DNA of 64,000 nt from Ferrimonas gelatinilytica (GCF_039544205.1 NZ_BAABLF010000005.1:500958-564957); one strand, 5' to 3'; counted from the first letter of the stretch, positions 48,476 to 58,171 are shown. Notes: generated by a model from the letters alone, not told the origin. Numbers and translations: made by a program.

Positions 48476-50233
48476 CTAGTGGTGCGTCGCGGCACCGGAC
48501 CCTTTCGGGAAACGGATGCTCTCGACCATGTCCTGCACTTCGGTCGGCGCCTCGGCGGTTACCCGACTCACGGTAAAGGCCACAATGAAGTTCAGCAACA
48601 TGCCCAGCGTCCCGATCCCCTCAGGGGAGATCCCGAACAGCCAGTTCTCCGGCGTATTGGCAATCAGCGGCTCGAAGAACACCCCTTTGTACGCCAGGAT
48701 GTAACCCGCGGTGAAGGTAATGCCCACCACCATACCGGCAATGGCGCCCTCCTTGTTCATCCGCTTGGAGAAGATCCCCATGATGATGGCCGGGAAGAAG
48801 GAGGAGGCTGCAAGGCCGAAGGCGAAGGCGACCACCTGCGCCACGAAGCCCGGAGGGTTGATCCCAAGGTAACCGGCAATACAGATCGCCACCGCTGCGG
48901 CAATTCGGGCGTAGGTCAGCTCCTGCCGGTCGGTGATGTTCGGCATCAGGTTCCGCTTGAGCAAGTCATGGGAGATGGAGGTGGAGATCACCAGCAACAA
49001 GCCTGCCGAGGTGGAGAGCGCCGCCGCGATCCCCCCTGCCGCCACCAGCGCAATTACCCAGTTGGGCAGGCCGGCAATCTCGGGGTTGGCCAGCACCATG
49101 ATGTCCCGGTCGATCTTCATGTTGTTGCGCTCGTCGTTGGAGTAGAACATCACCCCATCCTGCGCCAACTGTTCACCGGCAGGTCCCTTGGCGCTGACCG
49201 CCTCATCGGCAGCGGAGAAGCCAATCAAACCGGTCTTCTCCCAGTTACGGATCCACTGGGGACGCTCGGCGTAGGCGGTCCCCTGACCCGCAGGCCCGTT
49301 GATGGTATCGATCATGTTCAGGCGGGCGAAGGAGGCCACGGCCGGTGCGGTGGTGTAGAGCAAGGCAATGAACACCAGAGCCCAGCCCGCGGAGATCCGC
49401 GCATCGGACACCTTAGGTACGGTGAAGAAGCGCACGATAACGTGGGGCAGGCCCGCGGTACCCACCATCAGGGCGGCGGTGATGAAGAACACGTCCACGG
49501 TGGACTTGGAGCCGTCGGTGTATTCATTGAAGCCCAACTCCGTCACCAGGCCATCCAGCTTGGCCAGCACCGAGGTCCCCGGCTCCGCCAGGAGATCTGA
49601 GCCGAAGCCCAGCTGCGGCAGCACGTTGCCGGTGAGCATGATGGAGATGAAGACCGCCGGCACCAGGTAAGCGGTGATCAGCACCACGTACTGAGCCACC
49701 TGGGTGTAGGTGATCCCCTTCATACCACCGAGTACGGCGTAGAAGAACACCACCACCATCCCGATGATCACACCCATGGTCACATCCACTTCCAGGAAGC
49801 GGGAGAACACCACGCCCACACCACGCATCTGGCCTGCCACGTAGGTGAAGCAGACGAAGATGGCGCAAATCACCGCCACGGTACGGGCGGTTTGGGAGTA
49901 GTAACGGTCCCCGATGAAATCCGGCACGGTAAACTTGCCGAACTTACGTAGGTAGGGGGCCAGGCAGAGTGCCAGCAGCACATAGCCGCCGGTCCAGCCC
50001 ATCAGGTAAACCGCGCCGTCGTACCCCATGAAGGCGATGAGGCCCGCCATGGAGAGGAAGGAGGCCGCCGACATCCAGTCCGCCGCCGTCGCCATGCCGT
50101 TGGCGACCGGGTGAACCCCGCCGCCGGCAACGTAAAACTCGTTGGTGGAACCGGCCTTGGCCCAGATGGCGATGCCGATATAGAGGGCAAAGGTGGCACC
50201 CACCACGATGTAAGTCAGTGTTTGCAGATCCAT
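48476..50233 (-). CDS. actP: Sodium/cation:acetate symporter
   Basis: Sodium-solute symporter family permease, 585 residues from the ATG at 50233, with about 13 hydrophobic helices. GTADWM-like segment GMATAADWMSAASFLSMAG, the conserved VGTAGLPHVIVRFFTVP and SAGLLLVISTSISHDLLKRN are typical of ActP-type acetate carriers. The start MDLQTLTYIVVG is favoured because it follows the DUF4212 stop by four bases and leaves the first helix intact; a 14-codon extension is unlikely. Operon partner DUF4212 is the usual subunit of this VC_2705-like subgroup. Confidence 0.92.
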   Translation of the reverse strand: MDLQTLTYIVVGATFALYIGIAIWAKAGSTNEFYVAGGGVHPVANGMATAADWMSAASFLSMAGLIAFMGYDGAVYLMGWTGGYVLLALCLAPYLRKFGKFTVPDFIGDRYYSQTARTVAVICAIFVCFTYVAGQMRGVGVVFSRFLEVDVTMGVIIGMVVVFFYAVLGGMKGITYTQVAQYVVLITAYLVPAVFISIMLTGNVLPQLGFGSDLLAEPGTSVLAKLDGLVTELGFNEYTDGSKSTVDVFFITAALMVGTAGLPHVIVRFFTVPKVSDARISAGWALVFIALLYTTAPAVASFARLNMIDTINGPAGQGTAYAERPQWIRNWEKTGLIGFSAADEAVSAKGPAGEQLAQDGVMFYSNDERNNMKIDRDIMVLANPEIAGLPNWVIALVAAGGIAAALSTSAGLLLVISTSISHDLLKRNLMPNITDRQELTYARIAAAVAICIAGYLGINPPGFVAQVVAFAFGLAASSFFPAIIMGIFSKRMNKEGAIAGMVVGITFTAGYILAYKGVFFEPLIANTPENWLFGISPEGIGTLGMLLNFIVAFTVSRVTAEAPTEVQDMVESIRFPKGSGAATHH

Positions 50234-50237
50234 CGCA

Positions 50238-50504
50238 TCAGTCCTCGTGTACGTTGTACTTCTTGTCCAGCGCATTCATCTTGGCCACGTAGACAAAGAT
50301 GAGGGCCACAAAGACGTAGATGGCGCCCTGTTGGGCAAACCAGAATCCAAGCTTGAAGCCACCCAGATTCACCGTGTTGAGTACATCGACCAGCAAGATC
50401 CCGCAGCCATAGGAGACCACGAACCATACCGCCAGAAGACTCAGCATCAGGCGGAGGTTTTCCGACCAGTACGCTTTCGCTTTCTCGGTACTTTCAAAAG
50501 CCAT
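50238..50504 (-). CDS. DUF4212 small subunit of the acetate symporter
   Basis: Membrane protein of 88 residues with two helices (about 16-38, LMLSLLAVWFVVSYGCGILLV in parts, and 55-77). The pattern KAKAYWSENLRLML and KLGFWFAQQGAIYVFVALIF is that of the DUF4212 family, which nearly always precedes an ActP-type symporter and is thought to be its second subunit. It starts the actP transcript; its stop lies four bases before the actP ATG. Confidence 0.9.
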   Translation of the reverse strand: MAFESTEKAKAYWSENLRLMLSLLAVWFVVSYGCGILLVDVLNTVNLGGFKLGFWFAQQGAIYVFVALIFVYVAKMNALDKKYNVHED

Positions 50505-50952
50505 AACCGCTCCCCGTTTCCGTCAAATGGAATAGTCACGGCTTAACCTAGCAAGGCCCCCCTTCCGGGAATGCTCGACCTTAGTCAAACAGCATCCGCC
50601 AGCGAATCCAGCAAGAATCATCGTAATACACTGAATTAATTATGATTTAATCCATTTCTGGCGATTATCTGGCCGACGGGCGCCGGTTAGACTTTGGTCG
50701 AAACTGGGGTCTGACGGGGAACTTTTGTGGGATTTGAGTCCAAATCAGCGTGGAGAAGCCGCCTTTTCGCGTCCGGCCTTGCCGTCGCGTATCACCCGCC
50801 TCTCTTTAGCGGATCTCCTGAGTGGGTCCCTTGAGTTGCTGTCCTGCCCGACGCCGCTTGTACCCACTTTTGGGACAGGCGGTTTTTCGACAGGCCATTA
50901 ACGAACGCCCCAGCCGGGCCACTCAGGTCGGCCGGGACAACCCACTGCCCCG
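50505..50952. other. Intergenic region upstream of DUF4212-actP
   Basis: A 448-bp gap between two minus-strand genes. An AT-rich block near 50620-50660 (TTAATTATGATTTAATCC) probably holds the actP promoter, but I find no clear sigma-70, sigma-54 or CRP motif. The rest is GC-rich with no plausible gene. Confidence 0.4.
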
Positions 50953-51666
50953 TTATCCGCGGCAGAGGTAGAGCACACAACCGGAGGCGGAGGAGAAGTC
51001 ATGCCGATAACCGGCGGGCAGCCGCCACCAGGTCTCAGGACCGTAGGTCTTGAGGCGCTCACTGCCCGAGCGGGTCGACTCTTCTTCAAGGTTCGCCTGA
51101 CCATCGCCATGCCTTAGCACCCCCTCCTGAACCTCTCCCTCCAGCAGAAAAATCTCCGCCCCGTTCGGGTGGTGCCAATCCGTCAGCTGGGTACCGGGAC
51201 GCAGTTGCAGCAGCTCTATCCGTTGTGAGAAGCCCGGTTGGTGATAGAGGGGTTTTCGCAACAGGCCAGGGGTAGCGGTGCTCTCCCAGGGGAGCTCGCC
51301 ACTGTCCACACACTGCTGCCGACGGCCCTGGCCGTCATACTGGCGCAGCTTCACCAGCAGCAGGCAGCCGCTGTCGGAATAGGGAGCATGGGAGGAGCCG
51401 TCCGGGTTGAGCAGATGGGTCCCGGCGGGATAATGGCCGTGCTCATCACTGAACACCCCGTCGAGAACCAGGATCTCTTCCCCCTGGGGGTGGGCGTGGG
51501 AGGCAAAGCGGCTGCCCGGCTGGTAACGGACCAGTGAGGTGACGATCCCGGACTCTGCTGCCCCCACATGCCACAACCGCTTTCGGGTCACCCCCATCAT
51601 GGGGCTCTCCACCCAGGGGAGCTTGGCGCCTTCAACGCACTGCCGCTGTCCATAACCCGCTGTCAT
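50953..51666 (-). CDS. Tandem ChrR-type cupin protein
   Basis: Soluble protein of 237 residues made of two cupin domains. Domain 1 (about 30-105) has RFASHAHPQGEEILVLDGVFSDEHG, the metal-binding His/His/Glu pattern split over more than 20 residues; domain 2 (about 125-225) has TDWHHPNGAEIFLLEGEV. This is the ChrR cupin arrangement, which in anti-sigma factors senses singlet oxygen, but the N-terminal zinc-binding anti-sigma domain is missing and no sigma factor is nearby. GGAG 5 bases upstream supports the ATG. Likely a metal-binding enzyme or sensor. Confidence 0.82.
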   Translation of the reverse strand: MTAGYGQRQCVEGAKLPWVESPMMGVTRKRLWHVGAAESGIVTSLVRYQPGSRFASHAHPQGEEILVLDGVFSDEHGHYPAGTHLLNPDGSSHAPYSDSGCLLLVKLRQYDGQGRRQQCVDSGELPWESTATPGLLRKPLYHQPGFSQRIELLQLRPGTQLTDWHHPNGAEIFLLEGEVQEGVLRHGDGQANLEEESTRSGSERLKTYGPETWWRLPAGYRHDFSSASGCVLYLCRG

Positions 51667-51906
51667 GCATGCTCCTTTGATGCTCTGTTGCTCTTTGATC
51701 GGCCTGAGTCCGCCGCTGCTGACGGCGACGCCCCTTAAGTGTGCCCTGACGGCGATGAAGTTACACCCCTGCCGGGCACCGTTAACGTTTTCTTGCAACT
51801 TTGTTACCGCGCGTTCTGCCACCTGCGGGTCAAAATCGGGCATCCTTGCACAACAACAGTGTCACGGCGCACTCAACCAAGATTCAACTCAACCCCGGAT
51901 ACCACA

Positions 51907-53517
51907 ATGAAACGGACTTTATGGATATTGCTGCCGCTGCTGTCGGCGTGCAGCCAACTGACGACCCCCTCCCAACCCGAGCCCGATGGCCACACCCTCA
52001 ACGAGACGCAACTGCACGCCGATATCCGCGAGCTGGCGTCGGATCGCTACCAGGGTCGCCTGCCCACCACCGAGGGGGAGACCCTCACCCTGGCTTATCT
52101 TCAATCACGATTCGAGCAGATGGGGCTCAAGCCCGGCAATGGCGACAGCTACCTGCAGCCGGTGCCGATGCGCCGCCTGAAAACCACCGGTGCCAAGCTG
52201 ACCATCGACGGTCAGCCCCAGCGCTACCTGTTCGATATGGTGCTCAACAGTTTCAGCGATGCCCCTACGGTCAACCTGAGCGCCTCGGAGCTGGTGTTCG
52301 TCGGCTACGGCATCAATGCGCCGGAGTACCAGTGGAACGACTACGCCGGACTGGATGTGAAGGGCAAGACCGTGGTGATGCTGGTCAATGATCCCGGCTT
52401 TGCCAGCGAGGATCCTGCCCTTTTCCGCGGCACCACCATGACCTACTACGGCCGCTGGGACTACAAATTCGCCGAGGCTGGCCGCCAGGGAGCCGCCGCA
52501 GCACTGATCATCCACGACACCCGCCCCGCCTCCTACCCCTGGATGGTGGTTCAAAATAGCTGGACCGGCCCGCAACTGGATCTCGCCAACAGCCAGGATC
52601 CCCATCCGATGCTGGAGGGCTGGTTAACCAAGGACGCCGCCCGTGCCGTTTTGGCCCGCGCCGGTGAGGACCTCGACACCCTCACCGCCCAAGCCACCGA
52701 GCAACCGATGCACCGCAGGCTTGGGCTCACCGTCGATGCCGCCCTAAACCAGACCATCGATTTCGCCACCAGCCACAACGTTGTGGCCCTGCTGCCGGGC
52801 ATCGAGGCTGCCGAGGAGGAAGTGATCTACACCGCCCACTGGGACCACATCGGCGCCCAGGGCGAGGAGATCTACAACGGCGCCATGGACAACGCCACCG
52901 GCATCGCCGCCCTGCTGGCCCTGGCCGACGCCTTCAGCCAGGGCCCGCAGCCCCGCCGAAGCGTGCGCTTCCTGGCCGTCACCGGCGAGGAGCAGGGGCT
53001 GCTGGGCAGCCGTTACTACGCCGCCAACCCCATCACACCGCTGGGCCAGGTGGCCGGAGTGTTCAACGTCGACAGCACCAACATCTATGGCCGTACCCGG
53101 GACTACACCCTGGTGGGTCAGGGCCAGTCTGAGCTGGAACAGCTGTTGATCGACGCCACCACCGAGCAGGGCCGCCATATCAGCCCGGAAGCCCGTCCCG
53201 GTGCCGGCAGCTACTACCGTTCCGATCATTTCAGCTTCGTGCGCCAAGGGGTCCCCTCCGTCTATGCCCGCGGTGGCCAAATCCCCTGGGACGACGCCAC
53301 GGCCCAGTATAAAAGTGCCATGCAGGCACGGGTAAAAGGCTGCTACCACGGGCCCTGCGATACCTACCACCCCGACTGGGATCTCTCCGGCACCCTGCAG
53401 GATATCTCCGTCTACCTTGAAGCTGGCCGCGCCCTGGCCGAGGGGGAGAGCTGGCCCGGTTTCCTGCCCGGCAGTGAGTTTTTCCCGCTGCGCCCGGCCG
53501 GTGACGCCGCACCCTAA
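51907..53517 (+). CDS. M28-family metallopeptidase lipoprotein
   Basis: Surface- or periplasm-anchored zinc aminopeptidase, 536 residues. The N-terminus has a lipobox (LLPLLSACS), so Cys15 should be lipidated. A PA (protease-associated) insert lies around 120-260, and the M28 catalytic domain after 290: zinc ligands in YTAHWDHIGAQG, NGAMDNATG, VTGEEQGLLGS (with the Glu pair), NVDSTN and SDHFSF. Such enzymes trim peptides or degrade glutamyl peptides outside the cytoplasm. The upstream extension of the frame overlaps the cupin gene's promoter and is rejected. Confidence 0.92.
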   Translation: MKRTLWILLPLLSACSQLTTPSQPEPDGHTLNETQLHADIRELASDRYQGRLPTTEGETLTLAYLQSRFEQMGLKPGNGDSYLQPVPMRRLKTTGAKLTIDGQPQRYLFDMVLNSFSDAPTVNLSASELVFVGYGINAPEYQWNDYAGLDVKGKTVVMLVNDPGFASEDPALFRGTTMTYYGRWDYKFAEAGRQGAAAALIIHDTRPASYPWMVVQNSWTGPQLDLANSQDPHPMLEGWLTKDAARAVLARAGEDLDTLTAQATEQPMHRRLGLTVDAALNQTIDFATSHNVVALLPGIEAAEEEVIYTAHWDHIGAQGEEIYNGAMDNATGIAALLALADAFSQGPQPRRSVRFLAVTGEEQGLLGSRYYAANPITPLGQVAGVFNVDSTNIYGRTRDYTLVGQGQSELEQLLIDATTEQGRHISPEARPGAGSYYRSDHFSFVRQGVPSVYARGGQIPWDDATAQYKSAMQARVKGCYHGPCDTYHPDWDLSGTLQDISVYLEAGRALAEGESWPGFLPGSEFFPLRPAGDAAP

Positions 53518-53836
53518 CTCAACGGCCCGGTTAGGGCTTTGCTGCCAAAGTGCCCAGGCGCGGTAACCACGGGGCTTTGGACGTTGAGCGCGCCTTGGAG
53601 CCGAAACTCGCCCCGGGTTTCTGGCTCCGGGCTCCCAACGAGCCGACGACCTCTTCGCAGCACGGCAGCCCCTAAAAAGCGGTGCTTACACAGGCACTTT
53701 CAACGCCAGCGCATAAGCAGTTCACACCACCTCATAAGCAAACCCCGATAGCGGCCGCCAGCAGGCTTGGTTTTGCCCCCGGTGCCGTGGCAGTCTGATT
53801 TTCCGGAACAATGAAACGGTCAAAAGGAGCTGCCCC
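53518..53836. other. Intergenic region upstream of asnB
   Basis: A 319-bp gap. A short stem GCCC-GGTTA-GGGC with TTT follows the M28 stop and could be a weak terminator. No promoter motif of good quality is visible before asnB. Confidence 0.35.
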
Positions 53837-55501
53837 ATGTGCGGGATCTTCGCCATCCTGGAGCTGAAATCGGATCCGGCCCAGTTGCGCCAATCCGCCT
53901 TGCAACTCGCCAAGACGCTGCGCCACCGCGGTCCCGACTGGTCCGGGATCTACGCCGACGACTCGGCGATCCTGGCCCACGAACGCCTGGCCATCGTGGA
54001 TATCGACAACGGTGCCCAGCCCCTCTATAGCCCGGACGGCAACCTGGTGCTGGCGGTCAATGGTGAGATCTACAACCATCGGGCGTTGCGTGAAGAGCTG
54101 GCCGTGGGTTACCAGTTCCAGACCGGCTCCGACTGCGAGGTGATCCTGGCGCTCTACAACAAGTACGGCGTCGACTTCCTGGATAAGCTCAACGGGATCT
54201 TCGCCTTCGTGCTCTGGGACAGGGTGAATCAGCGCTACCTGGTGGGACGGGACCATCTCGGCATCGTGCCGCTCTACCAGGGTTTCGACGAGCACGGCAA
54301 CCGCTACTTTGCCTCGGAGATGAAGGCGCTGGTGCCGGTTTGCACCCAGATCAGCGAGTTTCCCCCGGGCCACTACCTGGACTCGAAGAAGGGCAGCCCG
54401 ATCCAGTACTACGTCCGTGACTGGGCCCATTACGGGGAGATACAAAACAACGACGCCGACCCCGAAACCCTGCGCACCGCGCTGGAAGCGGCGGTGAAAC
54501 GCCAGCTGATGTGCGACGTGCCCTACGGCGTGCTGCTCTCCGGTGGCCTCGACTCCTCCATCACCTCCGCCCTGGCCAAGAAGTTTTCCGCCCGCCGCAT
54601 CGAGGAGGATGAAAACGCTCCCGCTTGGTGGCCGCAACTGCACAGCTTCGCCATCGGCCTTGAGGGGGCGCCGGATCTGGCCGCCGCCGCCGAGGTGGCT
54701 AACCACCTGGGCACGGTACACCACGAACTGCACTTCACCGTCCAGGAGGGACTGGATGCGATCCGTGACGTCATCTACCACATCGAAACCTACGACGTGA
54801 CCACCATCCGTGCCTCCACGCCGATGTACCTGATGGCGAGAATGATCAAGGCGATGGGGATCAAGATGGTGCTCTCCGGCGAGGGTGCCGACGAGATTTT
54901 CGGCGGCTACCTCTACTTCCACAAGGCCCCCAGTGCCGAGGCCTTTCACGAAGAGACGGTGCGCAAGCTGGGCAAACTGCATCAGTTCGACTGCCTGCGG
55001 GCCAACAAGTCGATGGCGGCCTTCGGGGTCGAGAGCCGGGTCCCCTTCCTGGACAAGGAGTTTGTCGATGTGGCGATGCGCATCAACCCGGAGGCGAAGC
55101 GGATCATCGACGGTCGAATCGAGAAGCAGATCCTGCGGGAAGCCTTTGCCCGGGATCTGCCGGAGGCGGTCGCCTGGCGCCAGAAGGAGCAGTTCAGCGA
55201 CGGCGTCGGCTACGGCTGGATCGATGCCCTCAAGGCCCACGCCGAGTCCCAGGTGAGCGATAAGGAGCTTGAAAATGCCCACTTCAAGTTCCCGCACAAC
55301 ACCCCGGACACCAAGGAGGCCTACTGGTATCGCCGCCTGTTTGCCGAGCAGTTCCCCCAGTCCAGCTGCGCCGAGTGCGTCCCCGGGGGCAAGTCCGTGG
55401 CCTGCTCTACCCCGGAGGCCCTGGCCTGGGACGAGAGTCTTTCCGCCATCACGGACCCTTCAGGCCGCGCCGTCCAATCGGTGCACCAGGACAGCTACTG
55501 A
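53837..55501 (+). CDS. asnB: Asparagine synthase (glutamine-hydrolysing)
   Basis: Class II glutamine amidotransferase making asparagine from aspartate, glutamine and ATP, 554 residues, the AsnB length. Cys2 follows the initiator Met (MCGIFAIL) and is the glutaminase nucleophile; RHRGPDW and NGEIYNH are conserved in that domain. The synthetase domain has the PP-loop SGGLDSS at 235-241 and GEGADEIFGGYLYF. AGGAG precedes the ATG. A terminator follows. The C-terminus has a polar extension. Confidence 0.97.
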   Translation: MCGIFAILELKSDPAQLRQSALQLAKTLRHRGPDWSGIYADDSAILAHERLAIVDIDNGAQPLYSPDGNLVLAVNGEIYNHRALREELAVGYQFQTGSDCEVILALYNKYGVDFLDKLNGIFAFVLWDRVNQRYLVGRDHLGIVPLYQGFDEHGNRYFASEMKALVPVCTQISEFPPGHYLDSKKGSPIQYYVRDWAHYGEIQNNDADPETLRTALEAAVKRQLMCDVPYGVLLSGGLDSSITSALAKKFSARRIEEDENAPAWWPQLHSFAIGLEGAPDLAAAAEVANHLGTVHHELHFTVQEGLDAIRDVIYHIETYDVTTIRASTPMYLMARMIKAMGIKMVLSGEGADEIFGGYLYFHKAPSAEAFHEETVRKLGKLHQFDCLRANKSMAAFGVESRVPFLDKEFVDVAMRINPEAKRIIDGRIEKQILREAFARDLPEAVAWRQKEQFSDGVGYGWIDALKAHAESQVSDKELENAHFKFPHNTPDTKEAYWYRRLFAEQFPQSSCAECVPGGKSVACSTPEALAWDESLSAITDPSGRAVQSVHQDSY

Positions 55502-55510
55502 GATCGCACA

Positions 55511-55536
55511 GACCCGCCAACCGGCGGGTCTTTATT
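55511..55536. terminator. Terminator after asnB
   Basis: GACCCGCC-AACC-GGCGGGTC followed by TTTATT, just after the asnB stop and before the end of the convergent ATP-grasp gene. Confidence 0.88.
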
Positions 55537-55548
55537 GAGTTTCCCCGA

Positions 55549-57000
55549 TTAAAACCCGCGCATCTGGATGCGTCTCAGGAACTCGGTCATGATGCGGTCG
55601 TAGAGGAGATCCCCGAGTACAGCGTCTTCAACGTGGTGGTCGATGCTGGGGTTATCGTTGACCTCGATCACGTAAACCTGGTCGCCGATCGCCTTGAGAT
55701 CGACACCATAGAGTCCGCTTCCTATCAGGTTCGCGGCTTTGAGCGCCGTATCCAGCACGTTCTTGGGAACCTGCTTGAGATCCAGGGTTTCAAAGCCCCC
55801 GGAGGAGACCCGACCGCTGCTGAAATGCTGGTAGATCTGCCAGTGGCCGCGGCTCATCATGTATTTGCAGGCGAAGATCGGCTGACGGTTCATGATGCCG
55901 ATCCGCCAGTCAAACTCCGTCGGCATGAAGGCCTGCGCCAGGATCAGGACGCTTTTCTCAAACAGCAGCTGCGCCTCTCTCTCCAGTTCGGCTTCACTCC
56001 CCACCTTGACCACGCCCCGGGAGAACGCCCCATCGGGGATCTTCAGCACCAGGGGAAACGCCATCTCCGCCATCAGCTCCCGTTTCCAGTCCGGATTGAA
56101 GCTCTGGATAATGATGCTTTTGGGCGTTTGTACCTTGTTGCGCTGCAAAAGCTCGGTCAGGAACACCTTGTTGGTGCATTTCATGATGGACTCGGGGTCA
56201 TCCATCACCACCAGCCCCAGCTTCTCGGCGCTCTTTGCGAACCGATAGGTGAAGTCACTGATGTTGGTGGTCGCACGAATAAAAAGCCCATCGAACTCAC
56301 CCAGTCTGGACTGATCATCGGGGCCGATGGTTTCCAGACTCATCCCCAGGCGACTGGCGGCGCGGGTAAAGCGGCGCAATGCCGCCGCGTCCGAGGGGGG
56401 CATCTTCTCGTTTTCATCCACCAGCATGGCCAGATCGTAACGGGACTTTTTCGATTGCCGGGGCGTGCGCCAGATCTTGTTGGAGAACTGCGCCAGGGAT
56501 TCGATAAAAAAGTCCTGCTCGGAGTCTTCCAGGTCCTGGAATGGGAAGGGAGCGATACCCTGGATCTGCCACTGTCCATTGTGGCGAATCAGTTCCAGCT
56601 CGATCACCGGCACCATGAACAGCTCAAACAGGTGACGGGCCAGTTTTTCCAGCGACTTTTGCGGCGTCCTGCCAAAGTAGATCTTGCACCTTAAGGGGCT
56701 GTCGAACGCCTCCAACCGGGCCAGTTTCATCAGGGATGAGGAGACCAAAAAAGGTTGGCTGATATCGTTGATCGCCATCACCCTGGGGATCACCCGATGG
56801 CCCCGGGCCTCGGCCATCAATGAACAGTAATACCCCGAACTCATGTAATCGTAGTTTCGGCACAGGTTCACAACCTGCACATTACGCAGCTTCTGCGGCC
56901 AGGAGTTTTTCAGGTACTGGTCAACACTAACGACCTGTTCGGAGGGAAAATATTGGTGCCAATCACTGGGCTGATCGGTCACGATTACCAAGTTTGCCAT
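55549..57000 (-). CDS. RimK-like ATP-grasp ligase with RLAN N-terminal domain
   Basis: ATP-dependent carboxylate-amine ligase of 483 residues. Residues 1-190 match the RLAN domain (RimK-like ATP-grasp N-terminal), with SEQVVSVDQYLKN, NLCRNYDYMSSGYYCSLMAEA and RVIPRVMAINDI. Residues 250-480 form the ATP-grasp fold: LRIP-type lysine in FPLVLKIPDGAFSRGVVKV, and the metal-binding end VYVIEVNDNPSIDHHVED. Members ligate amino acids to protein or peptide C-termini. It is divergent from a GNAT/C39-peptidase gene with 70 bases between start codons; the pair recurs together and suggests a peptide-modification system whose substrate is unknown. Confidence 0.9.
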   Translation of the reverse strand: MANLVIVTDQPSDWHQYFPSEQVVSVDQYLKNSWPQKLRNVQVVNLCRNYDYMSSGYYCSLMAEARGHRVIPRVMAINDISQPFLVSSSLMKLARLEAFDSPLRCKIYFGRTPQKSLEKLARHLFELFMVPVIELELIRHNGQWQIQGIAPFPFQDLEDSEQDFFIESLAQFSNKIWRTPRQSKKSRYDLAMLVDENEKMPPSDAAALRRFTRAASRLGMSLETIGPDDQSRLGEFDGLFIRATTNISDFTYRFAKSAEKLGLVVMDDPESIMKCTNKVFLTELLQRNKVQTPKSIIIQSFNPDWKRELMAEMAFPLVLKIPDGAFSRGVVKVGSEAELEREAQLLFEKSVLILAQAFMPTEFDWRIGIMNRQPIFACKYMMSRGHWQIYQHFSSGRVSSGGFETLDLKQVPKNVLDTALKAANLIGSGLYGVDLKAIGDQVYVIEVNDNPSIDHHVEDAVLGDLLYDRIMTEFLRRIQMRGF

Positions 57001-57070
57001 AACGCTTTATCTTTCCGTTCATCTAGCATTACGATGGATGCGCAATCGTGCCACCCGTGAAGGTAATCGT

Positions 57071-58171
57071 ATGAACTTCCGTCATGCGACACTCGCTGAT
57101 CTCAGTGCTCTTAATGCGTTAGAACAGCAGCTTTTCGACGGCGACCGGATCTCCCCGCGCCAGATGAAGCGTTTTTTGCAATCGCCGCAAGCCCAAATTT
57201 TCCTCGCCCACAGCGGGACAGAACTGGCCGGATATGCACTGCTCTTATTCCATCAAGGAACACAGCTATCACGGCTGTATTCAATTGCAGTTAAACCCGA
57301 TTTCAGAGGTCGGAGGATTGCCCAGACACTGGTCGAGCAATGCGAGCGTACGGCTCTTGATCAAGGTTTCAACACATTACGTTTGGAGGTGCGGGAAGAC
57401 AATATTGCGGCGATAAAATTGTACGAAAAGATGGGTTACCGGGTGCTGCGCCTGCTTATCCACTATTACGACGATCTCTGCGACGGGGTAAGGATGCAGA
57501 AGCGATTGACCCCGCTGGAGCAGCGAGTCTCACTGTCGATACCGCTCTATGTGCAGACCACCCCCTTCACCTGCGGCGCCGCCTGCCTGCTGATGGCCTT
57601 TTCCAGCCTGTCCGGTGAGGCGATGAACCGAACCCTGGAGCTGCAGCTCTGGCGGGAGTCCACCACCATCTTCATGGCCGGTGGCCACGGCGGCTGCAGC
57701 GGTCAGGGGCTGGCCCTGGCGGCGGCAAGACGGGGCTACGGCGTCGAGCTTTGGACCCAGTCCCAATCAACCCCCTTCATCGACAGCGTCCGGGATCCGG
57801 ACAAAAAAACGGTGATTGAACTGGTCCATCAGGACTTCTGCGCACAATTGGCGACGCGCCGGGTTCACGTCATCGACGCCCCACCGGGACAGGCACAGCT
57901 GGAGCAGTGGATTAATGAGGGACGCTGCGTACTGCTGCTGATCAGCACCTACCGGTTTAACGGCTGCAAGGAACCGCACTGGATCCTGCTCAGCGGCATG
58001 AGTGACCAGTTCTTTTTTATCCATGATCCCCACTCCGAGAGCCTGAACGACGTCTCGGCATCGGCGTATATCCCGGTCAGCAAGCGGGCCCTGTCGCAGA
58101 TCCTAAGCTTCGGGAAACAGAAGCAGACCGCCTGTGTGGTGATCTCGGCAGCCACATCCCAAGTGGCGTAA
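57071..58171 (+). CDS. GNAT acetyltransferase fused to C39-like peptidase
   Basis: Bifunctional protein of 366 residues. Residues 1-145 are a GNAT N-acetyltransferase resembling RimI: YSIAVKPDFRGRRIAQTLV is the acetyl-CoA pyrophosphate loop (R-x-x-G/A), and NIAAIKLYEKMGYRVL the C-terminal motif. Residues 155-350 form a papain-fold C39-like domain with Cys168 in TTPFTCGAACLL and His303 in EPHWILLSG, followed by an Asp in FIHDPHS. Such domains cleave leader peptides or act as sensors. AAGG lies 7 bases before the ATG; an earlier ATG adds 11 arginine-rich residues. Divergent partner: the RLAN-RimK ligase. Confidence 0.9.
   Translation: MNFRHATLADLSALNALEQQLFDGDRISPRQMKRFLQSPQAQIFLAHSGTELAGYALLLFHQGTQLSRLYSIAVKPDFRGRRIAQTLVEQCERTALDQGFNTLRLEVREDNIAAIKLYEKMGYRVLRLLIHYYDDLCDGVRMQKRLTPLEQRVSLSIPLYVQTTPFTCGAACLLMAFSSLSGEAMNRTLELQLWRESTTIFMAGGHGGCSGQGLALAAARRGYGVELWTQSQSTPFIDSVRDPDKKTVIELVHQDFCAQLATRRVHVIDAPPGQAQLEQWINEGRCVLLLISTYRFNGCKEPHWILLSGMSDQFFFIHDPHSESLNDVSASAYIPVSKRALSQILSFGKQKQTACVVISAATSQVA

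Noticed and set aside
53732..55297. 521-codon minus-strand frame opposite asnB
   Set aside because: asnB is complete with Cys2 and PP-loop; the antisense frame is a composition artefact.
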